A stretch of 64,000 nucleotides of DNA from Colwellia sp. 20A7 (GCF_009832865.1 NZ_CP047130.1:2666001-2730000), one strand, 5' to 3'; positions 34,593 to 44,240 are shown, counted from the first letter of the stretch. Notes: a model not told the origin generated them from the letters alone. A program made the numbers and translations.

Positions 34593-36157
34593 GAGTTCGT
34601 GGCGATATACTTCGAACATACCAATCTATTCATACATGGACAGGTATTATTGCGGGTTTAGTGTTATTTATTGGTTTTTATGCTGGCTCGCTTACCATGT
34701 TTGAAGATGAAATAAGTCAGTGGGCAACACCTTCGAATCACCAGCTTGCACAAGTACCAACAGAACAACTAGATACTTTAATATCTAAAGCTTTATCTAC
34801 CTCTGAAAAAGCAAAAGAAAGCTTTACAATAAACCTAGATGAACAATCATCGCCAATGACTTGGTACGAAAATAAAGCGGGACGTGGTCTTTCTTTAGAT
34901 AGTGTTATGGTGCATGCAACATTATCGGAACAAGGTGAGTTAATTACTCACGCCCAGCCAACTAACGAATTAGGCGACTTAATTGATATGCTACACCGCA
35001 CTGCGGGTATTGCAGGAAAAGTAGGTCGTGGGAATCTTGGTGTATTGGTGCTAGGAGTCGCCTCTGTACTGTACTTTTTAGCTTTAGTTTCAGGTATTAT
35101 TATTTTACTACCAACATTAACAAAGACTTTTTTTGCGATCAGAAAAAATAAAGGTGCAAATCGTTTTTGGCTTGATAGCCACAACCTTGTTGGTGTTGTT
35201 AGCCTCCCCTTCCACTTACTTATTGCTTGGTCTGTTATTGTTTTTTCATTCCACGATATATTTTATGATGGATTAGACTTAATTTACCCCGACAAACCAG
35301 CAATTGAAAAAGTGAAATCTGCGCCGGTAAAAAACTCCGCTGATGAACTACCATCTATTTTAAGCTATATAGAGAAGATAGATGAACTCACTGACGGCTA
35401 CAGCATTAAATCTATGGCATTTTCTCGTTTATCAACAGAGCGTGCTTCCGTTGGTATTTCGGTTGTAAATTACAATGAGATGATGCGTAATAATACTGGC
35501 GATTATATCTATATGAACCCCTACACTCTAGAGATAAAGGGCGGCAGTATAGCAATGAATGACGATGATTATTATGTTGATTATGTTGCGAGCTTCTTTT
35601 CATTACACTTTGGTGGTTTTGGTGGTGAAATTGGCCGTTGGTTATACTTTATTATGGGTCTATTAGGCGCATTTTTATTTTACAGTGGTAATTTATTGTG
35701 GTTAGAAAAACGAAGAAAAAAACAAGCAGTACAAAGTAAATCAAATCGTTTTATGGCAAATCTTACTGTGGGAATATGTCTAGGCTCAATACTCGCGGTA
35801 GTTGCCACGTTTTTAGCAAGTAAATGGTTATACTTAGGTAACGTGAAAATTAACAATGCATACCTCAATTGTTACTATTTAGTATTTTTCGTTGCATTAA
35901 TTTATAGTTTTATTTTAGGGGCAGCAAAGAGTGCTATTCACATACAAAAAGCCATATATATAGGTTGTATAGGTATTCCACTAACAACATTAATTACAAT
36001 AACAATGCCAAATTTAGCGTTATGGGATGCAACTAATACGACTAATCTAGCCATTGATATTGTCGCACTTATATTTGCCGGTATATTTTATTATGGGGCT
36101 TTAAAAACTAAAAACCGCGCGTATTATGGAGAGCGTAATAGTATTTGGGCATTATAA
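34589..36157 (+). CDS. PepSY-associated transmembrane protein (possible ferrisiderophore reductase)
   Basis: About 522 residues: TM1 near the N-terminus (HTWTGIIAGLVLFIGFYAGSLT), a periplasmic segment, TM2-TM3 (about 150-225, with HRTAGIAGKVGRGNLG and SHNLVGVVSLPFH), a second periplasmic PepSY part (about 235-335), and further helices to the C-terminus. The His residues in HTWTG, LHRTAG, DSHNLVG and LHFGG are the spaced histidines seen in this family, likely haem or metal ligands; some members reduce ferric siderophores in the periplasm. I start at ATG 34589, which overlaps the previous stop and has AAGG upstream; GTG 34580 is the alternative. It ends the receptor operon. Confidence 0.82.
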   Translation: MRVRGDILRTYQSIHTWTGIIAGLVLFIGFYAGSLTMFEDEISQWATPSNHQLAQVPTEQLDTLISKALSTSEKAKESFTINLDEQSSPMTWYENKAGRGLSLDSVMVHATLSEQGELITHAQPTNELGDLIDMLHRTAGIAGKVGRGNLGVLVLGVASVLYFLALVSGIIILLPTLTKTFFAIRKNKGANRFWLDSHNLVGVVSLPFHLLIAWSVIVFSFHDIFYDGLDLIYPDKPAIEKVKSAPVKNSADELPSILSYIEKIDELTDGYSIKSMAFSRLSTERASVGISVVNYNEMMRNNTGDYIYMNPYTLEIKGGSIAMNDDDYYVDYVASFFSLHFGGFGGEIGRWLYFIMGLLGAFLFYSGNLLWLEKRRKKQAVQSKSNRFMANLTVGICLGSILAVVATFLASKWLYLGNVKINNAYLNCYYLVFFVALIYSFILGAAKSAIHIQKAIYIGCIGIPLTTLITITMPNLALWDATNTTNLAIDIVALIFAGIFYYGALKTKNRAYYGERNSIWAL

Positions 36158-36191
36158 TAATCCATTAAACATATATTAATGTGCCATCATT

Positions 36192-36229
36192 GCCTTCTAC
36201 CTAGGATAGTTAACTAAAGAGTAGAAGGC
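36192..36229 (+). terminator. Hairpin after the PepSY gene
   Basis: GCCTTCTAC (36192-36200) pairs with GTAGAAGGC (36221-36229). The 20-nt loop itself contains the palindrome TAGTTAACTA. It is followed by TAAGCTTATT rather than a T-run, so termination strength is uncertain. Confidence 0.5.
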
Positions 36230-36342
36230 TAAGCTTATTATGCTAGGCTCAGTTAATAATAAGTAATTTAGATCAGTAGATAATCAAATGATCTTGATTA
36301 ATAAAATATACTCATCGCATTAGTTACCAACGGCTAAACAAG

Positions 36343-36361
36343 ACAAATGAGAACCGTTATC
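36343..36361. promoter_or_regulatory. Candidate Fur box overlapping the promoter of the ferric ABC transporter
   Basis: ACAAATGAGAACCGTTATC matches the 19-bp Fur consensus at 13 positions, including AATGA and TTATC ends. It overlaps a possible promoter: TTATCA at 36357-36362, 16 bp, TATAAT at 36379-36384. Occupation by Fur would block this promoter when iron is plentiful. Confidence 0.6.
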
Positions 36362-36459
36362 AAATGACGTTGACATATTATAATGTTTTCTTTAATCTTG
36401 CGCCCTATTCCTATTAAAAACGATTAAAGAGACTGACTTTGTATTGTCAGAATTATGTT

Positions 36460-37485
36460 ATGCCAAAAATAACCAACATCAGAAAAAAAATCCTGTTGAC
36501 CTTTGCTAGCTTGTTACTTATTTCATCTTCTCTTGTACAGGCGAATGAAGAAGTAAATGTGTATTCTTATCGCCAAGCATTTTTAGTTAAACCTCTATTC
36601 GACAAGTTCACTGAAAACACCGGTATCAAAGTAAACGTTATTTTCGCTAAAACAGGTATGGCAGAACGTCTTGAACGTGAAGGTAAATATAGCCCCGCAG
36701 ATGTATTATTAACGACGGACATTAGTCGACTTATTGAATTACATGATCGTAACTTATTACAAGCCAATAATGCTGAAGTGTTACTTGATATTATTCCTAG
36801 TCAATACAGAGCAAAAGACAATACCTGGTTTGCATTAACAACTCGTGTACGTAATATTTATTCTGCTAAACGTTTAGGCACACTAGACATTAATTATGAA
36901 GACTTAGCCGATAGTAAATATCAAGGTAGAATTTGTACACGCAGTGGTAAACACGCTTATAACATCGCGCTTGTTTCCTCTATGATTGCTGAGCACGGTA
37001 GCGCTGAAACACTTGTTTGGCTAGAAAAATTTAAAGCAAATTTAGCACGTAAACCGCAAGGTAATGATCGTGGTCAAGTGCAAGCTATTCATCAGAACTT
37101 ATGTGATATTTCGCTAGGTAATAGTTATTACTTCGGTAGAATGTTATCAGATGAGAAACAAAAGGTATGGGCTGAAGCGGTAAACATTAACTTTCCTAAT
37201 CAAAGTAACCGTGGCGCTCATGTGAATATATCAGGTATGGGTATGGCAAAATTTTCCCCTAATAATGATAATGCTAAAAAATTAATGGCCTTTTTAGTAT
37301 CGAAAGAAGCACAACAACTTTATGCGGAAACAAATGTAGAATATCCAGTGAGAGTTGATGTAATGCCTTCTGAATTAGTTGCTTCATGGGGTAAGTTTAA
37401 AGCCGATGACTTACCATTAGAGACTATTGCAAAATATAGAAAAGAAGCGCTTAAATTAATTGATCAAGCTAAGTTTGATTTATAA
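36460..37485 (+). CDS. fbpA: Ferric-iron ABC transporter, periplasmic binding protein
   Basis: About 341 residues with a signal peptide (KKILLTFASLLLISSSLVQA-NEEV). The mature protein begins with VNVYSYRQAFLVKPLFDKF and carries the ferric-binding tyrosines typical of FbpA/FutA proteins, with the tandem tyrosines in SLGNSYYFGRML. It captures Fe(III) in the periplasm and delivers it to the permease encoded next. I start at ATG 36460, directly before the basic head of the signal peptide. An in-frame TTG at 36439, which has AAAGAG at 7 nt, would add 7 residues. First gene of fbpABC, behind a candidate Fur box. Confidence 0.92.
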   Translation: MPKITNIRKKILLTFASLLLISSSLVQANEEVNVYSYRQAFLVKPLFDKFTENTGIKVNVIFAKTGMAERLEREGKYSPADVLLTTDISRLIELHDRNLLQANNAEVLLDIIPSQYRAKDNTWFALTTRVRNIYSAKRLGTLDINYEDLADSKYQGRICTRSGKHAYNIALVSSMIAEHGSAETLVWLEKFKANLARKPQGNDRGQVQAIHQNLCDISLGNSYYFGRMLSDEKQKVWAEAVNINFPNQSNRGAHVNISGMGMAKFSPNNDNAKKLMAFLVSKEAQQLYAETNVEYPVRVDVMPSELVASWGKFKADDLPLETIAKYRKEALKLIDQAKFDL

Positions 37486-37502
37486 AATGAAATAGTTCTT
37501 CC

Positions 37503-39125
37503 TTGATAAATCCATTAAAAAATAATCTCTGGCGAACGGCTTGTTGGTTAATTGCATTAATACTAGTAACCCCTATAGTAGTTATGTTGTTAGCAAGTAT
37601 AAGTTCGTCGAGTGATTTATTCTCTCATCTCTGGCAAACTGTTTTGCCAGATTATATTGCCAATACACTAATACTTGGTGTGTTGGTGGTTTGTCTTACG
37701 TTAGTTTTTGGTACCTTTAGTGCTGCATTTATTGTTCATACCAATATAGTAGGTAAACGTTTTCTACGATGGCTGCTTTTATTACCGATGGCAATGCCCG
37801 GCTATTTAGTTGCTTATCTTTATACCGACGTTTTTGACTATGCAGGACCAGTTCAACGAACATTACGTAGTTGGTTTAATTGGCAATCACCAAATGATTA
37901 TTGGTTTTTTGATATACGTACTTTACCCGGCGCTGCCGTTGTTCTCGCATTAGTATTATTTCCTTATGTTTATATGTTGGCGCGAACAGCATTTGAACAA
38001 CAAGATCAAAACTTATTAAGAGCCGGACGACTATTAGGTTTGTCATCCAAACAAAGTTTTTTTAAAGTTGCCCTACCTTTGGCGCGCCCCGCTATAGCAG
38101 TCGCTGCCAGTTTAGTTCTAATGGAAACATTAGCTGATTTTGCTACGGTGAATTATTTTGCTGTTAATACACTTACGACAGCAATATACGATACCTGGTT
38201 AGGATATGGCGACTTAGCCGCAGCAAATGCGTTGGCAAGTATATTAATGTTGCTGATATTCTTTGTAGTTATAGCAGAGCAGCGTGCAAGAGCTGGACAA
38301 GGTCATCAATCAAATAGACCTAATAAGCATATAGAAGTGATTAAATTATCTTTTATGCAACAATGCTTTATTGGTGCCTTTTGTTGGGTTTTAGTGTTAG
38401 CTGGCTTCCTACTACCTTTCGTTTTACTGATTATCATGGCACTTGAATACAGTGATATGAATCAGCTAATAGCGTTGTTATCGCCAAGTATCAACAGTAT
38501 TGAAGTATCATTTTATGCTGCAACTATTGCAACTTGCTTAGCTTTACTATTAGGTTTATATCGTAGGCTTAGTCAAGATAAATGGCGTATGCTCCCATTA
38601 AGTTTCGCTGGTTTCGGTTACGCTATTCCTGGTACAGTCTTGGCAATGGTATTACTCGCGACTTTTGGCCCATTAGATCACATGATTAATGAAGTCGCCG
38701 ATTATTTAGGGCTAGACTCACCAGGATTACTATTGTCAGGCACTATTTTTGCTGTCGTTTTTGCTTTTGTGGTTCGTTTTGCCGCTATTGCTAATGGCAC
38801 AATATCAAGTGGTATTGAACAAATACCGAGATCTGTCGATTTTGCCCCAGCAAGTTTAGGTGCAGGCTTAGGTAAGATGTTAAGAAAAATACATATTCCT
38901 ATCCTAAAACCGTCTATTTTAGTGGCATGGTTATTAGTGTTTGTTGAATCGATGAAAGAGCTGCCAGCCGTTTTACTGTTAAGGCCTTTTAACTTTGAAA
39001 CGCTGAGTATTCAAATTTATCAATTAATATCTGATGAAATGCTAGAGCAAGGTGCGCTGGGTGCTATTTTAATCGTTCTTCTGGGATTACTCCCTATTGT
39101 TTGGCTTAATAAAGAAAGGAAATAA
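37503..39125 (+). CDS. fbpB: Ferric-iron ABC transporter permease
   Basis: A 540-residue fused permease with two halves of about six helices each. The conserved EAA loops are seen as LRAGRLLGLSSKQSFFKVALPLARPA (first half) and FAPASLGAGLGKMLRKIHIPILKPS (second half). This is the FbpB/SfuB organisation for Fe(III). The start appears to be TTG 37503; no in-frame ATG lies nearby and the ribosome site is weak, so translation may be coupled to fbpA, whose stop is 17 bp upstream. Confidence 0.92.
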   Translation: MINPLKNNLWRTACWLIALILVTPIVVMLLASISSSSDLFSHLWQTVLPDYIANTLILGVLVVCLTLVFGTFSAAFIVHTNIVGKRFLRWLLLLPMAMPGYLVAYLYTDVFDYAGPVQRTLRSWFNWQSPNDYWFFDIRTLPGAAVVLALVLFPYVYMLARTAFEQQDQNLLRAGRLLGLSSKQSFFKVALPLARPAIAVAASLVLMETLADFATVNYFAVNTLTTAIYDTWLGYGDLAAANALASILMLLIFFVVIAEQRARAGQGHQSNRPNKHIEVIKLSFMQQCFIGAFCWVLVLAGFLLPFVLLIIMALEYSDMNQLIALLSPSINSIEVSFYAATIATCLALLLGLYRRLSQDKWRMLPLSFAGFGYAIPGTVLAMVLLATFGPLDHMINEVADYLGLDSPGLLLSGTIFAVVFAFVVRFAAIANGTISSGIEQIPRSVDFAPASLGAGLGKMLRKIHIPILKPSILVAWLLVFVESMKELPAVLLLRPFNFETLSIQIYQLISDEMLEQGALGAILIVLLGLLPIVWLNKERK

Positions 39126-39130
39126 CATAA

Positions 39131-40231
39131 ATGAACAGTAATGAATTATTAAGCATCAAACAACTTTCGGTGAAATTACAGAATAAAACCATCTTATCTG
39201 ATACTAATTTAGTCTTAAATTTTGGCGAAATTCTTGGTCTGGTAGGTCCTAGCGGTTGTGGTAAAACAACATTACTTAATACCATCGCTGGCTTTAATGA
39301 ACTGAGCACAGGTGAATTAAACATAAACAGTAGTACGCAAACTACAGCTCATATACTTACGATTAGCCCATCTAAGAACATACCACCAGAACATCGTAAT
39401 ATTGGCATGATATTTCAAGATTATGCGTTATTTCCTCACTTATCGGTTAGGAAAAACATCTACTTTGGTATTGATAAATTACCTAAAAGTGAACAAGAAG
39501 CACGCACAGCTGATCTACTTCATTTACTTAAGCTGACCGGTTTAGAATCAAGATATCCTCATCAGCTATCGGGCGGCCAGCAGCAAAGGGTTGCTATTGC
39601 ACGAGCATTGGCCCTTCAGCCTAAATTATTATTACTAGACGAGCCTTTTTCAAATATTGATGCCCGTTTACGTAATGAATTAATGTTAGAAATGCGCCAG
39701 CTTTTAAAGCAACTAAAAATGAGTGCTATCTTTGTTACACATAACAAAGATGAAGTATTTACTTTTGCAGATAAAATAGCGGTAATGCACGAAGGAAGAA
39801 TTTTACAAACAGGCAGTCCAGCTTCAGTATGCCAGTCGCCGAGTAGTTGGCAGGTTGCTGACTTTTTACAGTTAGGTAGTTGGATACCCGTAAAGGCCAA
39901 AGGTAATGAATACCAAACAGCCATCGGCAGTTTTTCGTCAACCAATTCAGTAACTCCAAACACGAATAATGAAGCCAATAAAATAAGTTCGCAAACTTTA
40001 CAGTTTTTGTTAAAACCGCAAGCTATTGAGTATTGTGCAAATGAAATGGGTAATGTGACAGTAGACAATATTACCGTTACTGAACAAGGGTTTCGCTATT
40101 TACTCAGTAGCCTTGAAAGTGATTCATCATTAGCTTTTAAACAACTGAGTTTTTATAGTGATATTTTGCTGGATTTAGGTCAAAAAATAGCAATAAAAAT
40201 TAAGCCCCATGCATATCAAATATATCAATAA
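39131..40231 (+). CDS. fbpC: Ferric-iron ABC transporter ATPase
   Basis: The 366-residue ATPase has Walker A GPSGCGKT (39-46), Q-loop FQDYALFPHLSV, signature LSGGQQQR, Walker B LLLLDEPFSNID, the switch His in FVTHNKDE, and a C-terminal regulatory TOBE-like domain (about 245-366). It energises FbpAB. It starts 5 bp after the fbpB stop with AAAGGAAA upstream, so the three genes are one operon. It is convergent with the NarL-type regulator gene. Confidence 0.92.
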   Translation: MNSNELLSIKQLSVKLQNKTILSDTNLVLNFGEILGLVGPSGCGKTTLLNTIAGFNELSTGELNINSSTQTTAHILTISPSKNIPPEHRNIGMIFQDYALFPHLSVRKNIYFGIDKLPKSEQEARTADLLHLLKLTGLESRYPHQLSGGQQQRVAIARALALQPKLLLLDEPFSNIDARLRNELMLEMRQLLKQLKMSAIFVTHNKDEVFTFADKIAVMHEGRILQTGSPASVCQSPSSWQVADFLQLGSWIPVKAKGNEYQTAIGSFSSTNSVTPNTNNEANKISSQTLQFLLKPQAIEYCANEMGNVTVDNITVTEQGFRYLLSSLESDSSLAFKQLSFYSDILLDLGQKIAIKIKPHAYQIYQ

Positions 40232-40258
40232 AGTAACAAATCAGTCATTAGTCAGTCA

Positions 40259-40906
40259 TTAAATAATATTATTTACCATCGCTATATTAGCAAGATCAGC
40301 AGATGTATTCGCATTCAGTTTACTTTTAATTTGCGTATTATAATTACAAATAGTTTTATAACTTAAACAAAGCTCGCTAGCGACATTATGAGCGTTTAAA
40401 CCTTTTGAAAGTAAGCGGAACACGTCAAATTCACGTGGCGATAAAAGCTTAAGTTTATGTTTTGGTTTTTTAGTTTCGGTTAAGCGAATATCATTTACTT
40501 CCGGCATTAAACCTTGTTCAATATAGCGTTTACCGCTAGCGATAACGGCAACCGCCTGCGCTAATACTTCAGCAGCACTATTCTTACTTACATAGCCACT
40601 TGCACCTGCTTCTAATGCGCGTTCAATATAAACTTTTTCGTCATGAATACTATAAACTAAAATAAGTACATTAGGATAATGCTTACAAAGACGACGAATA
40701 GCTTCTAAACCACCAATACCTGGCATTGACAAGTCCATCACAACCACATCAGGCTGAAAGCGTTCATACTCTTTAACGGCAAGTTCACCGCGTTCAATAT
40801 CTACAATATCACCAATATAAGGTTGAGAGGCAAGCAGCATTCTAAACCCTGCCCTAACAACCATATGGTCATCAACTAATAGAACTTTTATTTTTTTTGT
40901 TTCCAT
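40259..40906 (-). CDS. NarL/LuxR-family response regulator
   Basis: About 215 residues from ATG 40906 (METKKIKVLLVDDHMVV). The receiver domain has the acidic pair D12/D13, phospho-acceptor D58 (VVVMDLSMPG) and Lys in GYVSKNSAAEVL. The C-terminal LuxR helix-turn-helix is LSPREFDVFRLLSKGLNAHNVASELCLSYKTICNYNTQIKSKL. The start codon overlaps the kinase stop (TAATG) and has AGGA at 6 nt, which is why I prefer it over the upstream ATG at 40921. Targets are not apparent; it is convergent with fbpC and may be unrelated to iron. Confidence 0.9.
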   Translation of the reverse strand: METKKIKVLLVDDHMVVRAGFRMLLASQPYIGDIVDIERGELAVKEYERFQPDVVVMDLSMPGIGGLEAIRRLCKHYPNVLILVYSIHDEKVYIERALEAGASGYVSKNSAAEVLAQAVAVIASGKRYIEQGLMPEVNDIRLTETKKPKHKLKLLSPREFDVFRLLSKGLNAHNVASELCLSYKTICNYNTQIKSKLNANTSADLANIAMVNNII

Positions 40907-42228
40907 TACTTTTCCTCCCAATAAGGTAATTCCACAACAACATTTACACCAGTATTTAATACAGACTCGAATGTAAATTTTCCACCTAAGTTTTCAGCCC
41001 GCTCACGCATGCCTAACAAACCAAAGCCTGGAGAATTTAGTTGCTTTCCTTGACCATTGTCCGATACGGTAATCATGACTTTATCACCACGTTTAACGAC
41101 TAAAATAACAACTTTTGTTGCATTTGCATGTCGAACAACATTAGTTAAGCACTCCTGAACAATTCGGTAGACATGAATAGTAATATCGTGACTTAAATGA
41201 TCTAAAGCTTGGTCATAATCTAAATCGAACTGAACCTCACTACTTCGTCTTTGCCATTCTCTAACCAGCTCAGATAACGTTGCACCTAAACCAAGCTCTG
41301 ATAAACTTAATGGGTGTAATGTTCTCATCATAGACCGAACGACCACAGATAAATGGTTACAAATATCAACAATTGAACTGGTGACTACTTTTACATTTGT
41401 TTGAGGCTGTTGACATGTGATCGCCATTGCCTTGATTGCCGTTAACGATTGCCCCATTTCATCATGTAACTCTCGAGACATATTTTGTCTTTCAGTTTCT
41501 TGAATTTGCATAGTGTGGCGAGCCAAGGCTTGGTTCTTTTCTTGAGCGGCTTTAAGCGCTGATGACATACCATTAATTTCTAGCGCTATTGCATCAAATT
41601 CACTAATTTTGAAGTGAGGAAGAACATGATCAAAATGCCCTTTTTCAACTTGGCGAAGCCCAGATAAAATAGCTTTAACCGCGTCCAACATTGCGTTAAA
41701 AACCAGGTTAACTGTCAAGAACATAATAAAAAGCATCAACACAATAGACCAAAAAAAAGACTTTGTTTCTTCCCAAGCTTCGTTTATTTCATCCATTGGG
41801 TTCGCGGTAATAACAATGGCTTTGATAGAGCCATCCGCAATTTTAATATCATAATTATGAATAAAAAAATCGACCATAACAGACTTAACAAACCAACGAG
41901 GTGTCGACTTTTCCTCACTATTTAAATCATCATCTAGATTGGTAGCATTTGTGCTTGTTAATTGATTTTCATTCTTTTTAATAGATATATTTAAATGTCT
42001 TACTGGTTGCATTGTGGCAACCTTGTCTAACCATGCGTCTTTCTCTTCACTAGTAGAAGAGGTCTGGTTAAGGCCAAATTCAATCATTTGTACCGCTAAA
42101 TTAATCGAAGAATTTACCTCTCGCTCTACTGAACTTCTTGCCTGCCAAACAGCAATAATTGCACTGAAAATTAAAATCAACAATACTGACGCAATTATTC
42201 TCACATTGATCAGGGCACGTATACTCAT
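40906..42228 (-). CDS. NarX/UhpB-type sensor histidine kinase (HisKA_3)
   Basis: The 440-residue kinase has TM1 at about 8-28, a periplasmic domain of about 130 residues, TM2 at about 158-178, a HAMP-like linker, the HisKA_3 phospho-site in MSRELHDEMGQSLTAIKAM (H255), and a HATPase_c domain with N-box (IVQECLTNVVRHANA), DNGQGK and GFGLLGMRERAENLGG. This is the subfamily that pairs with NarL/LuxR regulators, and the regulator gene overlaps its stop by 1 bp. The sensor part is not recognisable. Upstream lies a 500-bp non-coding stretch with an 8-bp tandem repeat. Confidence 0.9.
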   Translation of the reverse strand: MSIRALINVRIIASVLLILIFSAIIAVWQARSSVEREVNSSINLAVQMIEFGLNQTSSTSEEKDAWLDKVATMQPVRHLNISIKKNENQLTSTNATNLDDDLNSEEKSTPRWFVKSVMVDFFIHNYDIKIADGSIKAIVITANPMDEINEAWEETKSFFWSIVLMLFIMFLTVNLVFNAMLDAVKAILSGLRQVEKGHFDHVLPHFKISEFDAIALEINGMSSALKAAQEKNQALARHTMQIQETERQNMSRELHDEMGQSLTAIKAMAITCQQPQTNVKVVTSSIVDICNHLSVVVRSMMRTLHPLSLSELGLGATLSELVREWQRRSSEVQFDLDYDQALDHLSHDITIHVYRIVQECLTNVVRHANATKVVILVVKRGDKVMITVSDNGQGKQLNSPGFGLLGMRERAENLGGKFTFESVLNTGVNVVVELPYWEEK

Positions 42229-42475
42229 TTGTAGAATTCCAATAATGAGGTGAATAAGATAAAAAATGCACGAGTTAATTGAACTATAAGTGCTAAAAAT
42301 ATCAAAAATTTAAGAGACAACACCCCTAAAATTTTTTTCTTAAGTTTGTTCTATATAATCAATCATACGCATCATATTTAATATAGGCACTGTACGTTCG
42401 AATTATATTTCTCATACTTTTGCACTACACTCGAAATGACAATATCAGTGATGAGAATATAATCGGTGAGATGAT

Positions 42476-42523
42476 TAATTAGGTAATTAGGTAATTAGGT
42501 AATTAGGTAATTAGGTAATTAGG
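42476..42523. repeat. Tandem repeat: six perfect copies of TAATTAGG
   Basis: Six uninterrupted copies of the 8-bp unit TAATTAGG, followed by a degenerate TATTAAG. It lies about 250 bp ahead of the sensor kinase gene (divergent side) and about 205 bp beyond the lysC stop. The rest of the gap 42229-42729 is AT-rich with no ORF seen apart from the hairpin at 42654-42686. Such short repeats can change copy number by slippage. Confidence 0.95.
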
Positions 42524-42653
42524 TATTAAGATAATAACAAGGAGATATAAACAGGATATACCAATTATTAAGATGAAGGAGTCGTAATTAAAGAAAGCAA
42601 TAATTGATAGTTTACTGCTTTAGATGGTGCTAAGGGGCTTTTGGAATGATTTA

Positions 42654-42686
42654 TTACCAAGTAAAAGCGACTCTCCTACTTGGTAA
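42654..42686 (-). terminator. Hairpin downstream of lysC
   Basis: TTACCAAGTA (42654-42663) pairs perfectly with TACTTGGTAA (42677-42686) around a 13-nt loop, 44 bp beyond the lysC stop on the minus strand. Only a weak T/A tract follows. Confidence 0.55.
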
Positions 42687-42729
42687 GATAATAACGAGAA
42701 AAAGCTAACACTAATAAAGCGTAAGGTAA

Positions 42730-44109
42730 TTAAACGAATAACTCTCTATGTAGCTTCTCAACAACACTATTCGCATCTTGCTCATTCACTAAAAAGCATA
42801 AGTTATTAGCACTAGCACCATGACAAATTAAACGAACACTGGTGTCATTAATCGTTTGAAAAATACGCTGTCCTATTCCTTTTGCGCAATCCAAACCATT
42901 ACCAATAACAGCAACTAATGAAAGGCCGTGTTCAACAGTTACTTCACAAAGTTGCTCTAATTCTTCTACTACAGCTGATGTTATTAACGCTTGCGTAGAG
43001 CCACTTGGGTTATCAAACGTTAAGGCAACACTAATCTCACTAGTGGTGATCAAGTCGACACTCAATTCGTGTTTAGCCAAAATACCAAATACTTGTGCTA
43101 AAAAACCACTCGCGTGTAACATAGCCGGGCTTTTAACCGTGACTAATGTTTGTTCTCGTCTTAAGGCGATTGACCGATAGGTAGGATTAGAAGCAACCGA
43201 TTTTTTGATTTGTGTTCCACCTTTTTCTGGCTCTTTACTTGATCCAACAAAAACAGGGATATTCTGACGCATTGCTGGAATTAAGGTAGCTGGATGTAAT
43301 ATTTTAGCGCCAAAAGTTGCCATTTCTGCTGCTTCGCCAAAGCTAATTTCTTTAATTGCACGCGCCTGATCGGTTATACGAGGATCGGTGGTAAAGATCC
43401 CAACAACATCAGTCCATACGGATAAATTACCCGCATGAAGTGCTTCAGCCAATAAAGCCGCACTATAATCAGAGCCACCACGACCTAAGGTTGTTGTTTC
43501 ACCTAAACCATCTTGACCAATAAAGCCTTGTGTTACTAACACTTGTTGAGCCAATTTAGGCGCTAAAATCTCGGTACATGCTAAGCTTAATTGCTCTATA
43601 TCTACTACGGCTTTACCGTATAAACTATTAGTTTTCATTACCTGCTGTACATTAAAGTAAGCACCGTTTACATCAATAGACTGTAATACTTGCGCAAATA
43701 TACGTGAGCTTAACTGCTCACCAAATGACAGAATGGCATCACCTTGCTTAACACTATGCTGCTGAGATTGTTTTAACGCATGCGTTGCTAGCTCTTCAAG
43801 TAACCCTTTTATTTCAGTATTTAAAGCTTGCTCAACATCTTTTGCCAAATGCTGAGTAATATTTAGCTGAATAGCTTGGATTTTTTCAATAATATCGGCT
43901 TGTTCTTCAAGCAATAAATTTGCTTGGCTTAAGCGTACTAAATAGTTGGTAACGCCAGCACTAGCAGATACAACCACTAAGCGATTACTACTGTCATTTT
44001 TAATAATGTGAGCGCAACGCAACATAGCAGGAAAGTCAGCAACGCTTGTTCCGCCAAATTTTGCAACGGTGAGGGATAAATTTTCTTTTGATGAACTTGG
44101 GTGTACCAT
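42730..44109 (-). CDS. lysC: Aspartate kinase III (lysine-sensitive)
   Basis: From ATG 44109 the protein has 459 residues. It has the kinase domain opening TVAKFGGTSVADF, the catalytic GRGGSDYSAALLAEAL, TDVVGIFTTDPRI, and C-terminal tandem ACT domains (LVTVKSPAMLHASGFLAQVF and LSLVAVIGNGLD) that bind the inhibitor lysine. It phosphorylates aspartate at the head of the lysine/threonine/methionine pathway. The frame opens at 44130, but AGGAAG lies 8 nt ahead of ATG 44109, which is therefore preferred. The upstream lysine riboswitch (44241-44437) gives independent support for the lysine-specific isozyme. Confidence 0.93.
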   Translation of the reverse strand: MVHPSSSKENLSLTVAKFGGTSVADFPAMLRCAHIIKNDSSNRLVVVSASAGVTNYLVRLSQANLLLEEQADIIEKIQAIQLNITQHLAKDVEQALNTEIKGLLEELATHALKQSQQHSVKQGDAILSFGEQLSSRIFAQVLQSIDVNGAYFNVQQVMKTNSLYGKAVVDIEQLSLACTEILAPKLAQQVLVTQGFIGQDGLGETTTLGRGGSDYSAALLAEALHAGNLSVWTDVVGIFTTDPRITDQARAIKEISFGEAAEMATFGAKILHPATLIPAMRQNIPVFVGSSKEPEKGGTQIKKSVASNPTYRSIALRREQTLVTVKSPAMLHASGFLAQVFGILAKHELSVDLITTSEISVALTFDNPSGSTQALITSAVVEELEQLCEVTVEHGLSLVAVIGNGLDCAKGIGQRIFQTINDTSVRLICHGASANNLCFLVNEQDANSVVEKLHRELFV

Positions 44110-44240
44110 GGGTAATCTTCCTAAATACAATAATTTACATTAGCGAATAATAATCACTAATTAAAACAGGAAGAGCATGACTGAACAGTTCGATAGGCTA
44201 GCATATTGTAAATAGGCATAGAGCATAGTAACTTTTTCAG

